Source: Mytilus edulis (lineage: Eukaryota; Mollusca; Bivalvia; Mytilida; Mytilidae). Taken from it: 64,000 nucleotides of DNA. The position numbers and the translations under genes are program-made. The stretch is from positions 55,503,232 to 55,567,231 of the forward strand of contig NC_092349.1 in assembly GCF_963676685.1 (NCBI RefSeq), read 5' to 3'. The notes under the pieces were generated by a model, which did no database searches, was not told the origin of the DNA, and worked only from the letters and a program-made list of their open reading frames with translations. How positions within the stretch are numbered: the stretch's first letter is position 1; each line of letters opens with the position of its first letter. Shown piece by piece: positions 55,045 through 64,000 of the stretch.

Positions 55045-56733
55045 TTAATATGTGCTATCTTCCATTTCATCTGAATCTGTACTATCTGCACTCTCCTCGG
55101 AAACCTCTTTTTCACAATGAGATTTAACATGTTTAAGCATAGGACCATTATGACATTTTTTATGCTGATTAAGATTTTTAATACTGTCAAATGTTTTTCC
55201 ACAAAAGCAATCCAACAGTCCATCATTATGTTTTCTCATGTGCACTACCAATTCATTTTTTCTCCAAAACTGTTTTCCACATAAGTGACACTGCGTTTTT
55301 TTATTTGCTGTCATATTCCTTATGCATTTATCTTCATGATAGGTTAGCTGAGATTTAAAAAGAAATTTCTTGTTACATTTCTTGCATGTCAAAAGACCTC
55401 TTTTTCTATGATTCAATATGTGTTTTTCTAATTGCTGTTTATACTTAAATACGCCAATGCAGGATTTAACCTTACATTTATAAAACTTTTCCGAATGGGT
55501 AGTAAGCTCATGTCTTTTCAGTCCTTGTATGTGTCTGTAGTGCAACCCACAATATCTACAAATATGTATCTGTGTTTCCTTCCGTTCTAAAGAATGATGG
55601 AGGCGTGTATGTTTTTCATAATCCTTATAATCTTTCGTTGAAAAATTACATTTCTCACATTTATAAACCTTTGAATTTCTTTTCTTATTAATAGCCTGAT
55701 TTAACGTTTTATCAATACCATCAATATCACCATCATCACCATTATCCATGTCAGCATAAGTAACATTACCAACACCAAAAATATGTGATTGGAGCTCTGC
55801 AGTCTTTTGCTTGCTAATAAGGTAAGCATGGTGTTTTCCATGTTTAATATACTGTGTCTTATCTTTTGTTGAGAACTCACATTTTTTACATCTGTAAACG
55901 TCTTGTGTCTGCCATATTTTTTTCTCATTCTCTTGAGTAAGTAAAATTGCATTCACTCGTTCAACAAATTCCTCAACATTATCAGTATTAAACTCTTCCA
56001 TCGTGATTTCTAAACTTGTCTTCTTGACTGGTAAATTTGCTTCTTTATTCTGATCAACTTCAGATTCCCTGTAATTGAATCCTTTAACCTCCTGAAAATG
56101 AACTTTTTTAATATGTTTGGAAAGAGTTTCTTTGGCTTTATACATTTTATTACAAATGTCACATCGAAACATTAATCTTTTGACACAATAATCCTCGTGT
56201 ATTTTCAGTGAACCCTTTAGTACAAATACCTGTGCACATTTCCTACATTTCAGGACACCTTGTGATTTGTGCCATAACAAATGTTTTTGTAAAGCAGATT
56301 CTTCCACGAAACGTGATTTACATCCTCTAAGTACACATCTCAATATAGGCTTATCCGAATGTGCTAATTTTTTATGTTGAATCAAACCACATTCAGTTTT
56401 ATATTCATTTCCACAGTCATCACACGGGTATTTTTTATGTTTACATAGTTTAGACATTCTGAGTTTTTGTTCGAGGTAAGAGTGGCGTTTTCGGTGTCTC
56501 TCTTGTTCTTTACTATCACCTGTAGAAAATTCACACTTTTTACAATGCCATAACTTTTCTTGATAGGTCTCATCAGATATTTCATCGTTTATTTCATTGA
56601 CTATCTGTTCTTGTAACCATGGTAACGGATCACAGTCACCTTCTTCTAAGGAAATGTGGTCTGGAAGTGGTGATCCTTCTTCACAAGTTGTGATTAAGCA
56701 TTCCTCTTCCATATCAACACTACCATGACTACC
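55045..56733 (-). CDS. BTB-ZF gene, exon 2: twelve C2H2 zinc fingers
   Basis: 562 codons plus stop, counting from the splice acceptor; an internal Met at 56712 would give 555 aa. In that Met numbering, C2H2 or C2HC fingers lie at about 57-77, 97-118, 126-148, 156-176, 184-205, 275-295, 352-373, 385-406, 413-435, 443-463, 475-495 and 502-521. Fingers 1-5 and 7-11 are the same five-finger block repeated: CxxCxFST first, then CGxxY, C-x4-C, a CCHC finger ending HED-x-C, and CxxC-K. Finger 6 is an extra copy of the first type. Linkers are not the TGEKP type. The C-terminus is acidic and Ser-rich (EESADSTDSDEMEDS). The product is a nuclear sequence-specific DNA-binding protein and probable transcription regulator; its targets are unknown. 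Confidence 0.9.
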   Translation of the reverse strand, partial: GSHGSVDMEEECLITTCEEGSPLPDHISLEEGDCDPLPWLQEQIVNEINDEISDETYQEKLWHCKKCEFSTGDSKEQERHRKRHSYLEQKLRMSKLCKHKKYPCDDCGNEYKTECGLIQHKKLAHSDKPILRCVLRGCKSRFVEESALQKHLLWHKSQGVLKCRKCAQVFVLKGSLKIHEDYCVKRLMFRCDICNKMYKAKETLSKHIKKVHFQEVKGFNYRESEVDQNKEANLPVKKTSLEITMEEFNTDNVEEFVERVNAILLTQENEKKIWQTQDVYRCKKCEFSTKDKTQYIKHGKHHAYLISKQKTAELQSHIFGVGNVTYADMDNGDDGDIDGIDKTLNQAINKKRNSKVYKCEKCNFSTKDYKDYEKHTRLHHSLERKETQIHICRYCGLHYRHIQGLKRHELTTHSEKFYKCKVKSCIGVFKYKQQLEKHILNHRKRGLLTCKKCNKKFLFKSQLTYHEDKCIRNMTANKKTQCHLCGKQFWRKNELVVHMRKHNDGLLDCFCGKTFDSIKNLNQHKKCHNGPMLKHVKSHCEKEVSEESADSTDSDEMEDSTY

Positions 56734-56819
56734 CTATAATCAGATAAAAACTCGAAAATTTTAAATATTTCAAATACAATTTATTCTTGAAGATCTTAAA
56801 TGTTAGTGATGTTTTTTCA

Positions 56820-57290
56820 ATTTAAACAAGTGAAACTGCGAGCTACTGCTCACTGATGATACCCCCGCCGCAAGTGGATAATATTAATGGAGTAAAAATA
56901 TGCAAGTGTTCGGTAAACAGGAAGTTGTCGAGTGATGAATCTGAAAACGCATCACAGGGTATAGCTGACTTATATAAATCCTGAAACCAAATTTCAGAAA
57001 TCCTTGTATTGTAGTTCCTGAGAAAAATGTGACGAAAATTTTCAACTTGGCTATCATGTGTAAAATCATACAAGTGTTCGGTAAACAGAAAGTTGTCAAG
57101 TGATCAATCTGAAAACGCATCACACGGTATAGCTGACTTAGATAAACCCTGAAACCAAATTTCAGAAATCCTTGTATTGTAGTTCCTGAGAAAAATGTGA
57201 CGAAAAATATTCATGGGACGGACGGACTGACGGAAGGACAGACAGAGGTAAAACAGTATACCCCCCTTTTTTTAAAGCGGGGGTATATAA
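56820..57290. repeat. Dispersed repeat with internal ~155 bp tandem pair, inside the intron
   Basis: 'ctactgctcactgatgatac' + 'ccccgccgcaag' at one end and 'taaagcgggggtatat' at the other, with 'gggacggacggactgacgg' near 57215. The segments 56900-57050 and 57062-57210 are tandem copies ('caagtgttcggtaaaca', 'aaacgcatcaca', 'aatccttgtattgtagttcc'). It is noncoding. Confidence 0.65.
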
Positions 57291-57743
57291 CAAATGAACG
57301 TTTAAAGCCATTATTGCAATGTCAGGAAATAAGCCCAATTTAAGTCATTAATATTTGTCAAATATCTCAAATGACTACTTTATCTTTTTACAATTTATGT
57401 CATTCTTCGTAATAGTGCACACGTGAATAATAAGGCGTTTATACGGCCCTTAAAGCTTTGTAAAAAAAGTGCTATCTCTCATGTGATAATTTATCACATC
57501 ACTTTCATCCAAGGGCAGTTTTTTATATAACAGGTTTCCTCACTGGTAAAACTCATTTTTAAAAGTGGAAAGAAGGAATAAACTCAAACTTGATTAAAAA
57601 TAAACTAGATGCCCCAAGGAGCCTGTCGCTCTGTTAAGGCTGACCATAAATAAATTTGAGAAAGTGATTTCATTAGTTTTTTTTAAAGGTAATTTGTAGT
57701 TACCTACCTGCTTTTAAAAACAAGACTATTTTATAATTATCAT

Positions 57744-58322
57744 GAAAGGAGTAGGTCCGGTAAGGGCCGATTTTGGCCTCAAATTTCAGGTTCCTCTGAA
57801 GAATGATTTTGACCACTTTTTAAACACTTAAGTGTCTATTTCATTTGAATCAATAAGTTTATGTGAAAGATTTTAACTGATTTTAGTCTTTAAAAACGAT
57901 CCGATTCAAGCTCAAATACGAAAAATCTACCAAATATGGCGAAAAATGTTAATTTTCCGATGGTTTTTGTCAAAAATGAAAGTGGCCGCATCCGTGTTCA
58001 TCCTCAACCTTTATATATGTTATGTATTATCATAAAATACAACTTACATTTCAATATTAAGGATGAACACGAATGCGGCCACTTTGGTTTTACACGAAAA
58101 CCGTCTAAAATTTAACTAAAATGTTAGAATTGTGAAGATTTCAGTAATTTAGCATGACTTAATGGTGCTAGTTCCCGATATATACCCATTGTATTATCAA
58201 AAAGAGCCCATATGTATTTAGTAGAAGCATTCTTCTGTCCAATACATAACTAAAAGTTAACATTTTAACAATTTGTAAAACTGCTATATTTTGGGGCCAA
58301 AAAGTGGTCTTACTTTCCTTGG
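57744..58322. mobile_element. TIR element with inner hairpin, inside the intron
   Basis: The left end 'gaaaggagtaggtccggtaa' + 'gggccgattttggcc' has a weak complement at the right end ('ggggccaaaaagtggtctta' + 'ctttcc'). I recognise the 'ggagtaggtccggtaag' motif from mussel repeats. In the middle 'aaagtggccgcatccgtgtt' + 'catcct' (57989-58014) pairs with 'aggatgaacacgaatgcggc' + 'cacttt' (58060-58085). Confidence 0.55.
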
Positions 58323-58639
58323 ATGGCATGGAAGATTTTAGAAGGATTTATTCTGGTCTCGAATTTTTTTTTAAAATCTTACCATTGAAACATGTTTGAT
58401 GCAAATGAAAATGTTAACAAAGCAAGTCCAAACGAAAATTTTAATCTCAATCACAATCTCTTTCCGTTCTAATTCGAAAGCAAATTAAATTGCCCCTTCC
58501 TTATTGTGTTAACATAATTAACAAACATGGTTTCTAACTGCGTATAGGCAATATATATGATGCATTTCCATTAGATAAATGATTAACACATTTGTTTAAC
58601 ATCAGCTTAAATATAGTGTTCAAATGTGCCTCAACTGTT

Positions 58640-59165
58640 CAGGTTTTGATATATGCGGTCGTATCATACTCAGCAAAGCATTTTCATGGCGTTTAACTTG
58701 TTTAATTTATTAATCTTCTATTTCATGTATTTGTTATGCTTGAAATTGTTCAAAAGTAGTCATTGAATTTTGTTGAACAAGAATAACAAACAAAGAAAGT
58801 ACATGTGTCGTCCCTGAGGGTATCACCAGTCCGGTAGTCAACACTTTTTTTTTTTATTTTTATTATTTATTTTTATTTTTATTTCTGTGTTGAAATGAAT
58901 ATCAATAATGCGGTCATTTTTATAAATTTCCTGTTTACATAACTTTGAATTTTCGAAAAACTAAGGATTTTCTGATCCCAGGTATTGATTACCTTAGCCG
59001 TATTTGGCACATCTTTTTGGAATTTTGGATCCTCAATGCTCTTCAACTTTGTTCTCGTTTGGCTTTATAAATATTTTGATGTGAGCGTATTTGATGAGTC
59101 TTATGTAGACGAAACACGCATCTGGCGTTCTAAATTATAATCCTGGTACCTTTGATAACTATTGT
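58640..59165 (+). repeat. Dispersed mussel repeat ('gtagacgaaac' family), inside the intron
   Basis: 'cgtccctgagggtatcacca', 'aactaaggattttctgatcc', 'ttttggatcctcaatgctc', 'gatgagtcttatgtagacga' and 'aattataatcctggtacctt'. I recognise this as very common in Mytilus. Truncated reverse-complement pieces lie at 22215-22285, 26170-26240, 26740-26815 and 40020-40095 ('cgccagacgcgcgcc', 'ataccaggatt'). Confidence 0.7.
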
Positions 59166-59690
59166 ACAGTCTGAGATGAAAACTTCCCATAACCATTTTT
59201 TCTTCTTCTTAGTATTAACGTGTACATACAGTAAAATATATTACAATTTATTTCTTGTGAACATGGTCATGATGGTAAATAACTGAATGCTCCTTTTTTT
59301 ACAATAACCTACTGGCTTTTTTTCTAATTCCATTCTTTTATGGCAATTAAATTCTTTATTACATGACGATGACCACAGGGACGAGTGAACGTGATACCAA
59401 TTAAAGACTGCAAAAATATTTTTTTTGTTATTTAAAAATGCTTGTTTTTGACATCTCATTCCTAAACTGTTAGTACCATAACCCCCAAAATCAATCCCAA
59501 CCTGCATTGTGTGGTACGTATTAAACATTCTGGTCAAAGTTCATAGAGGTCAATTCACTTAAACTTAAGTTATTGTACAAAAAACTAATGAATCTTCTGA
59601 GGATAACACCCATGATGACATGATGAAGGTAAATGCTTTGAGGTCAAATAAAATTATATAAAAAATAGTTTGAATTATCATTACTGTTAC

Positions 59691-60704
59691 CTTTTCACTG
59701 TCTTCTCCAGCATCTTCATAGTTGTTACTTTGTGTTTGGTCTGGTTTAGTTTCTATCTCTTGGTCATGATTGGTTTCTTCACTAAATAAAACCATACATT
59801 CTATACAAACTGTCTTGCTTGGTTTTGTAACATTTTCCCCTTCATTGGCAAATTCTTTTCTACATAGATTACATAAACTAGATTTAGTTTGATCTAGACA
59901 AGAAGAAGCAGATTTAGATGGCTGGGCTTCATCTTTTCCAGACAATTGTTTTGCAATGGCCAATATTTCTGCCACGTTAGCTGAGGTTGCATTGTCTTTT
60001 GCTTGTGAAGTGTTATCAGGGTGGTAAATTTTTCTTCTCTTGTTGCTTCTGGTTTCTCTTATTTTAGGCGGACCCAAAGATTTGTTATCCTCCCTTTCGA
60101 CCTTCGAATCTTGACTTCCTTTAACTGTATCACCATCAACTTTAACATCACTGCTGCCATAGTTGAGATCCTCTAAACTATCATCTGTGTTTGTACTGTC
60201 TACTAAGTTGTCATCTGGTCCATGATTGACAGATGCCACCAGTGCTGTGATCCCATCCTGGGATTCTAATATTTCCTTTTCAACTTGAACAGCACAAAAT
60301 TGGTTTATGCTTTTGACATCATAAATATTTTGGTCTTGCTGACTAACATTTTCAGCAGCAGATTTTATATTGTCAAGCCCTATTGTCTCACACAAAAGTC
60401 TAAAATTTAATTCAATCTCCTGGGAAACATTTAATTGTCCTGTATAAAGGATCTGCACCAAACAGCATACTGTTTTTAATGAATAATTCTTAAGACTGAC
60501 ATAAACTCTTGTACCTTGACTTTCAGACGCCAATTGATTCCTCAAGTATGGACTTCTACATGCCATTAGAACAATTTTATGAACAAATATGACGCCATCT
60601 TTGCACTCAAGGCCTGCATCACAGAATGTACCATCCTGTTGTAGTTCATACATACATTTTGTCAGGTCCTCTGCGTGTCGAGGAATGGTTAAGCTGCCTT
60701 TCAT
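59691..60704 (-). CDS. BTB-ZF gene, exon 1: BTB/POZ domain
   Basis: 338 codons from MKGSLTIPRHAEDLTKCMYE. Residues about 10-115 form a BTB/POZ domain: DGTFCDAGLECKDGVIFVHK with the conserved H-K-x-V-L-x-A at 42-48, the S-x-Y-L/F-R motif, then LKTVCCLVQILYTGQL and ETIGLDNI. After it come an acidic/Ser linker, a basic nuclear-localisation-like stretch (SNKRRK, 220-225) and a Cys4 pair (CNLC at 278-281, CIEC at 300-303) that could bind zinc. The domain mediates dimerisation and corepressor contact in ZBTB factors. The frame runs past the donor (AAG|gtaaca at 59691) into hydrophobic AT-rich codons to 59565, which I read as intron. Confidence 0.88.
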
Positions 60705-60792
60705 GTTTCAGCACCTATTTAAAATGATAATGTGAGAAATCATTATTAATAATGTTACTATATATAGATAGATATAAGAAGATAGCATGTTT

Positions 60793-61355
60793 CAGTACAC
60801 ACAGACAGGATATAATCTCATACTCCAAACTCTGTGTAAAAACTTGGTGTCACACCAAGAAATTCCAGCAACTATCACCAAATCTTTGGAGGATATTGGG
60901 AGAAAATTGGAGTAATTCTCCCTAAAGCTCCTAAATTGTATATTACCTTGGTGTCTTTCTTACCAACACTGTCAGAGGCGGATTTAGGGTGGAGGCTCAG
61001 GGGGGCCGGGCTCCCTTATTTGGGGGAAAAATTTGGTTGCTTATATTTTTACATACATTTTTATTCATGTTATTTATTCTTATCATTACATATTTTTTTA
61101 TTCCGACTATAAATCAAACTAAACATTTTTGATAATTAACAAATGATGTTAGAAGGTATATGATTTTACTATCTAATAATCATGCTTTGTTGATTTTTAT
61201 ATATAATTACCTGCAATCAAAAAGTCATAATATCCTTCCAGATTAGAGTAATTACTTGGTGTTTCTATGAGAGAAAAATGTGCTTCACAGAGAGACACTG
61301 GTTACACTAGAATTTGTGTTGGGAGTATGAGATTATGTCCTCCCTCTGTGAACTG
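60793..61355. mobile_element. TIR element (~35 bp ends) upstream of the BTB gene
   Basis: 'cagtacacacagacaggata' + 'taatctcatactcc' at the left is matched by 'ggagtatgagattatgtcc' + 'tccctctgtgaactg' at the right. The interior carries 'gtcagaggcggatttagg' + 'ggccgggctccct', a motif I know from mollusc repeats. It has no coding capacity. Confidence 0.65.
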
Positions 61356-61368
61356 TACATGTAATATA

Positions 61369-62201
61369 CTGAGCCAAAAAAGTTTAGCAACACTTTCTAA
61401 AAAAACAAATTTTGTTGTTTCTGGAGAAAAAAATAATTAAACATCATTGATATAATCCTTAGTTTTACTTGTACTTTAAAACAGTAGTACTTTATTCCTT
61501 GTGATGGATTTCGCGCCATTTCAGGTTTGCACGTGTAATTGATGTTTTACCTTCTGTTCCTTTGCTTAACTTTTAAAACGATATCAAAAATTTCTTTTTC
61601 CCTTACGTTCAGAAACACACCATTTGTAAGAAAAAAAACATACACCTTTGAAAAAATTGCAAGGCGCATCTACCTGGCCTACCTGAAAATGACCGTCAGG
61701 AAGCTCTTTGAATGGTTGATGCCGGAATGAGTGTTGCTAACATCGTGGCTCGATTTAATGTGCATTATGCAACAGTTTAGAGACTAGCAAACAGATTTCG
61801 ATAAATTACAACTGCACAGGATAGGTAGATATTTTTTAGACCAAAAAAAATATTGTCAAGGGAGGAGCGCTACCTTCGCTTTACGTCAACATGTGACAAG
61901 TTTTTTCCGGCCACATGAGTAGTGCATTGACTAAGGGCAGCTGCTGGTGTGCCTGCCAATCCATTATTGGTGCACTTAGGGCATGGCTGAGAAATGGATT
62001 TTGAATAACACTATACTCATTCCCGCATTTTGACCCTCCCGCGCTCCATAAAAAGAAAATCCTAATGAATATGAGTTATAAACATTCATGTTGTTTTTGA
62101 CATGTCATAATTCCATTTTTTTATTATCAAAATTATTTGTTGTTATGATTTTGTAATAAAGTAAAATTTCACATTTTTGTTGCTAAACTTTTTTGGCTTA
62201 A
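61369..62201 (+). mobile_element. Dead Tc1/mariner element
   Basis: The ends AGCCAAAAAAGTTTAGCAAC and GTTGCTAAACTTTTTTGGCT are perfect 20 bp inverted repeats, each flanked by TA. At about 833 bp it is shorter than the usual 1.3 kb, so the 3' half of the transposase is deleted. It carries a transposase relic, annotated separately. Confidence 0.85.
61640..62000 (+). pseudogene. Tc1-like transposase N-terminal relic
   Basis: In shifted frames the plus strand reads MVDAGMSVANIVARFNVHYA, TVxRLANRFR and TTAQDR, which match the paired-like helix-turn-helix of Tc1-family transposases (AGMS..IA..F.V...TV.RL..R...TG...DR). Further on, RSATFALRQHVTSFF and PATx-like pieces match the following segment. 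Stops and frameshifts are frequent, and the DDE catalytic half is absent. It is not functional. Confidence 0.7.
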
Positions 62202-62249
62202 TATATAAGAATAACCTAAAACATCATTCAGATTATGATCATGTACTCA

Positions 62250-62915
62250 TGGTACTTATAGATTATTACATGGCATTTTCCATATGGCCCTGGTATCAGC
62301 CCTAGACTCCCATATCAAGCCAGAGGGCTTAAGCTCGAGGGCTTGATATGGGTCGTGGGCTGATACCATGGACCATATGGAAATGACATGTTATAATCTA
62401 TTTATCACATATTTTCAAGGAGGAGAAAACAAATAGCTTACACCAAATTATGTTTGATATTTCATCAAAAATCAAAAAGATATTTAACGAAAAAAATAAA
62501 TAAATGTATAACTGTGAGTTAAAAAAAAAGTTCGTATCACAGTAGGTTTACAACGTTTTGTGAAAAGTTTCAGAAATAATTAACAATAAATATATTAAAT
62601 TCCAGTGTGGCGTCATATATTTTCTAAATTCTTCATGACATCAAAATTTTACGGGAACTTTTGTGATTTTCATTGTTGATTTTTACTTTTTTTTCTTCTA
62701 CAGCACATTTGTAACTTTCTAAATTTCTTTTCATTGTGTTCAACTTGTTTACAAATAGCCTTTGATTGACAGGTTACCGGAAGTTAAACTCGGGGGCTTG
62801 ATATGAATTTCGAGGGCTGATATCGATATCGGCCCCGAGGGCTGATAACCAACATTGACTTCCGGCTATTATTGGCCATGCAAAAACGTACATATCAGTA
62901 CAAAATATGTGATAA
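62250..62915. mobile_element. Compound foldback with 'gagggctgat' motifs
   Basis: 62258-62401 is a palindrome: 'cattttccatatggccctgg' + 'tatcagccc' ... 'catatcaagcc', mirrored by 'ggcttgatatggg' ... 'gggctgataccatggaccat' + 'atggaaatg'. A second region of similar motifs (62785-62860, 'cgggggcttgatatgaattt', 'gagggctgatatcgatatcg') follows. 'tttatcacatatttt' at 62401 has its complement at 62900-62915. At least two related foldbacks are nested or adjacent. Confidence 0.6.
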
Positions 62916-63489
62916 TAGTTCATAAACAATTTACACTTCAATATAATCAAATATAATGTTTAACATTTATATATGTATCATGTGAACAGAGTTCTAGAAA
63001 GGTGGTGAGTCCTAGGGATTTGAGTCATTATCATTTGACCAACAAAATTTGCACAGGACAGCACAGTTGTACGTGTTTTGTAACCTGGTATAAAAGTGAG
63101 AACCACCATATTTTTCTCGGGGACCACCAGGATAAAGAGATTTCAAAAACTCTCTGTGTATCATATTATGCATTAATCGATAAGAATTCAAAGTGTTTTA
63201 TATAATATCATGAATATTGGACATGTTAAAACAAATAAATAGTGTATATTTTTCATTTATTTGGTAAAAATGCTTGACTTTGCCAGACAATCTGACACTG
63301 ATATAATTTTCTGAAAAACTAGATTATAGCCATTTCTGACAATGATTATAACATTGCATTAAAATATGGATAAGTTGGCAAGTTCAAATTTTAAAACTCG
63401 CCAAGCTGGCAATTGGATTTTGAATTTCATATGTTGAAATGTGAAAAGTTCCAAGAAAAACGTTTTGACACACTGTACATTTCAGTTAA
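62916..63489. other. Unassigned DNA
   Basis: A 67-codon plus-strand frame at 63002-63205 has some protein-like stretches (YKSENHHIFLGDHQDKE), but it has no splice context and no recognised domain. Otherwise AT-rich. Confidence 0.35.
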
Positions 63490-64000
63490 TTCCTTTAAAG
63501 AGGCACTAGCTGTCAAATTCATGTTCACTGATTTTGATTAAATTCTCGATTTATAACAATGTAAAACATTTATCCAAACTATTAAGAGTCTTAAATTAAC
63601 AATTAAGAGGGCACATGCATGAACATCGGTAGCTTGGTTTCGTGTGTATTTTTGTCTGAGCGACATCTAATTAATTATCTAGTTGACCTCTAAAGTCATC
63701 TGATGACCATATATTATGCGATGTAAACATAATTATAGATATTAATAGATTAAGCAAACTCGTGGTAAAGGATTATTCCAGGTCTATTTAATTAAATATT
63801 ATAGATAAACAATAAAATGTTTATTATCATTTTTACCTGTATAAGAATGATTTTTTGTCTATTGAATCAGTCAATCAAATGATTTATCTTTGTTCCACTT
63901 TCAATGTTGACATTCTTTAAATAACTTAACACATACTAATCACAAGTTATTCACTTGCACTGAGGTGAATAATTCTTAAATCAATGTTTTGGGGTTTTTT
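63490..64000. repeat. Dispersed repeat ('ggcactagctgtcaaattca' family), cut by the window edge
   Basis: Opens with 'aaagaggcactagctgtcaa' and 'cactgattttgatt', which I recognise from mussel repeats, and continues as AT-rich sequence to the end of the window. No gene is seen. Confidence 0.45.

Larger units (their letters stand above)
55045..60704 (-). other. Gene model: two-exon BTB-zinc finger gene
   Basis: The BTB exon (59691-60704, 338 codons) ends ..EDAGEDSEK at AAG|gtaaca in phase 0. The zinc-finger exon is preceded by 'tttatctgattatag' and then GGT AGT CAT GGT AGT GTT GAT ATG, in phase 0 with the finger frame. Joining them gives SEK-GSHGSVD-MEEECLITT and an uninterrupted 900 aa protein: N-terminal BTB, CxxC pairs, then 12 C2H2 fingers. 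This is the standard ZBTB architecture (often BTB and fingers on separate exons). The intron is 56734-59690 (2957 bp) and is filled with repeats. A 'tttaaatag' 13 bases before the ATG may be the acceptor of a 5' UTR exon. No transcript evidence is available. Confidence 0.8.

Noticed and set aside
55023..56585. Short minus-strand ORFs in other frames of the zinc-finger exon
   Set aside because: They are shadows of the real frame, which has twelve consecutive fingers.
59565..59690. C-terminal 41 residues of the uninterrupted BTB frame
   Set aside because: They follow a good donor site and turn hydrophobic and AT-rich. The in-phase join to the zinc-finger exon explains the gene better.

Overview
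This 64 kb window looks like repeat-rich nuclear DNA of a bivalve mollusc, most probably a marine mussel (Mytilus or a close relative). The evidence is AT-rich sequence, spliced genes with GT/AG introns and AATAAA poly(A) signals, and a dense set of dispersed repeats that I recognise from memory as typical of mussel contigs. Examples are the 'gccaatgagacaactctcc' family, the 'agtcaggagcctct' family, the 'tgtagacgaaac' family, and 'GTCC..TCCG' foldbacks. No database search was possible, so the genus is an inference.

Layout. 1-3.9 kb is a large foldback (inverted repeat with about 1.4 kb arms). It carries three decayed copies of a protein that looks like a FEN1/XPG-type (PIN-like) nuclease. 4-16 kb holds two arrays of a 158 bp repeat in opposite orientations, two distantly related arrays of about 60 bp in which every monomer has a small stem-loop, several MITE-like elements, and a few convincing but unassigned exons. 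16-22 kb is intergenic sequence with palindromic elements, short duplications and two further exon candidates.

22-48 kb is a segmental duplication in three copies. Copies 1 and 3 each carry an intact, intronless, secreted DNA/RNA non-specific endonuclease of the ENDOD1-like type (332 aa, DRGH motif). Copy 2 has lost exactly that gene but keeps its 3' UTR and poly(A) signal. Copies 2 and 3 share about 8 kb at near identity. Copy 2 ends at a broken EEP-RT non-LTR retrotransposon (33.6-37.25 kb). A tRNA-derived SINE dimer lies at 38.4-38.7 kb.

48-55 kb is repeat sequence, including a probable 3.3 kb TTAA-flanked element. 55-60.7 kb (minus strand) holds the best host gene: a two-exon BTB-zinc-finger gene whose BTB exon and 12-finger C2H2 exon join in phase across a 2.96 kb intron, giving a 900 aa protein. 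60.8-64 kb contains a TIR element, a dead Tc1/mariner copy, more foldbacks and unassigned sequence.

The genes do not form a pathway. The biology of the window is a tandemly amplified secreted nuclease family and a BTB-ZF transcription regulator, set in DNA heavily remodelled by mobile elements.
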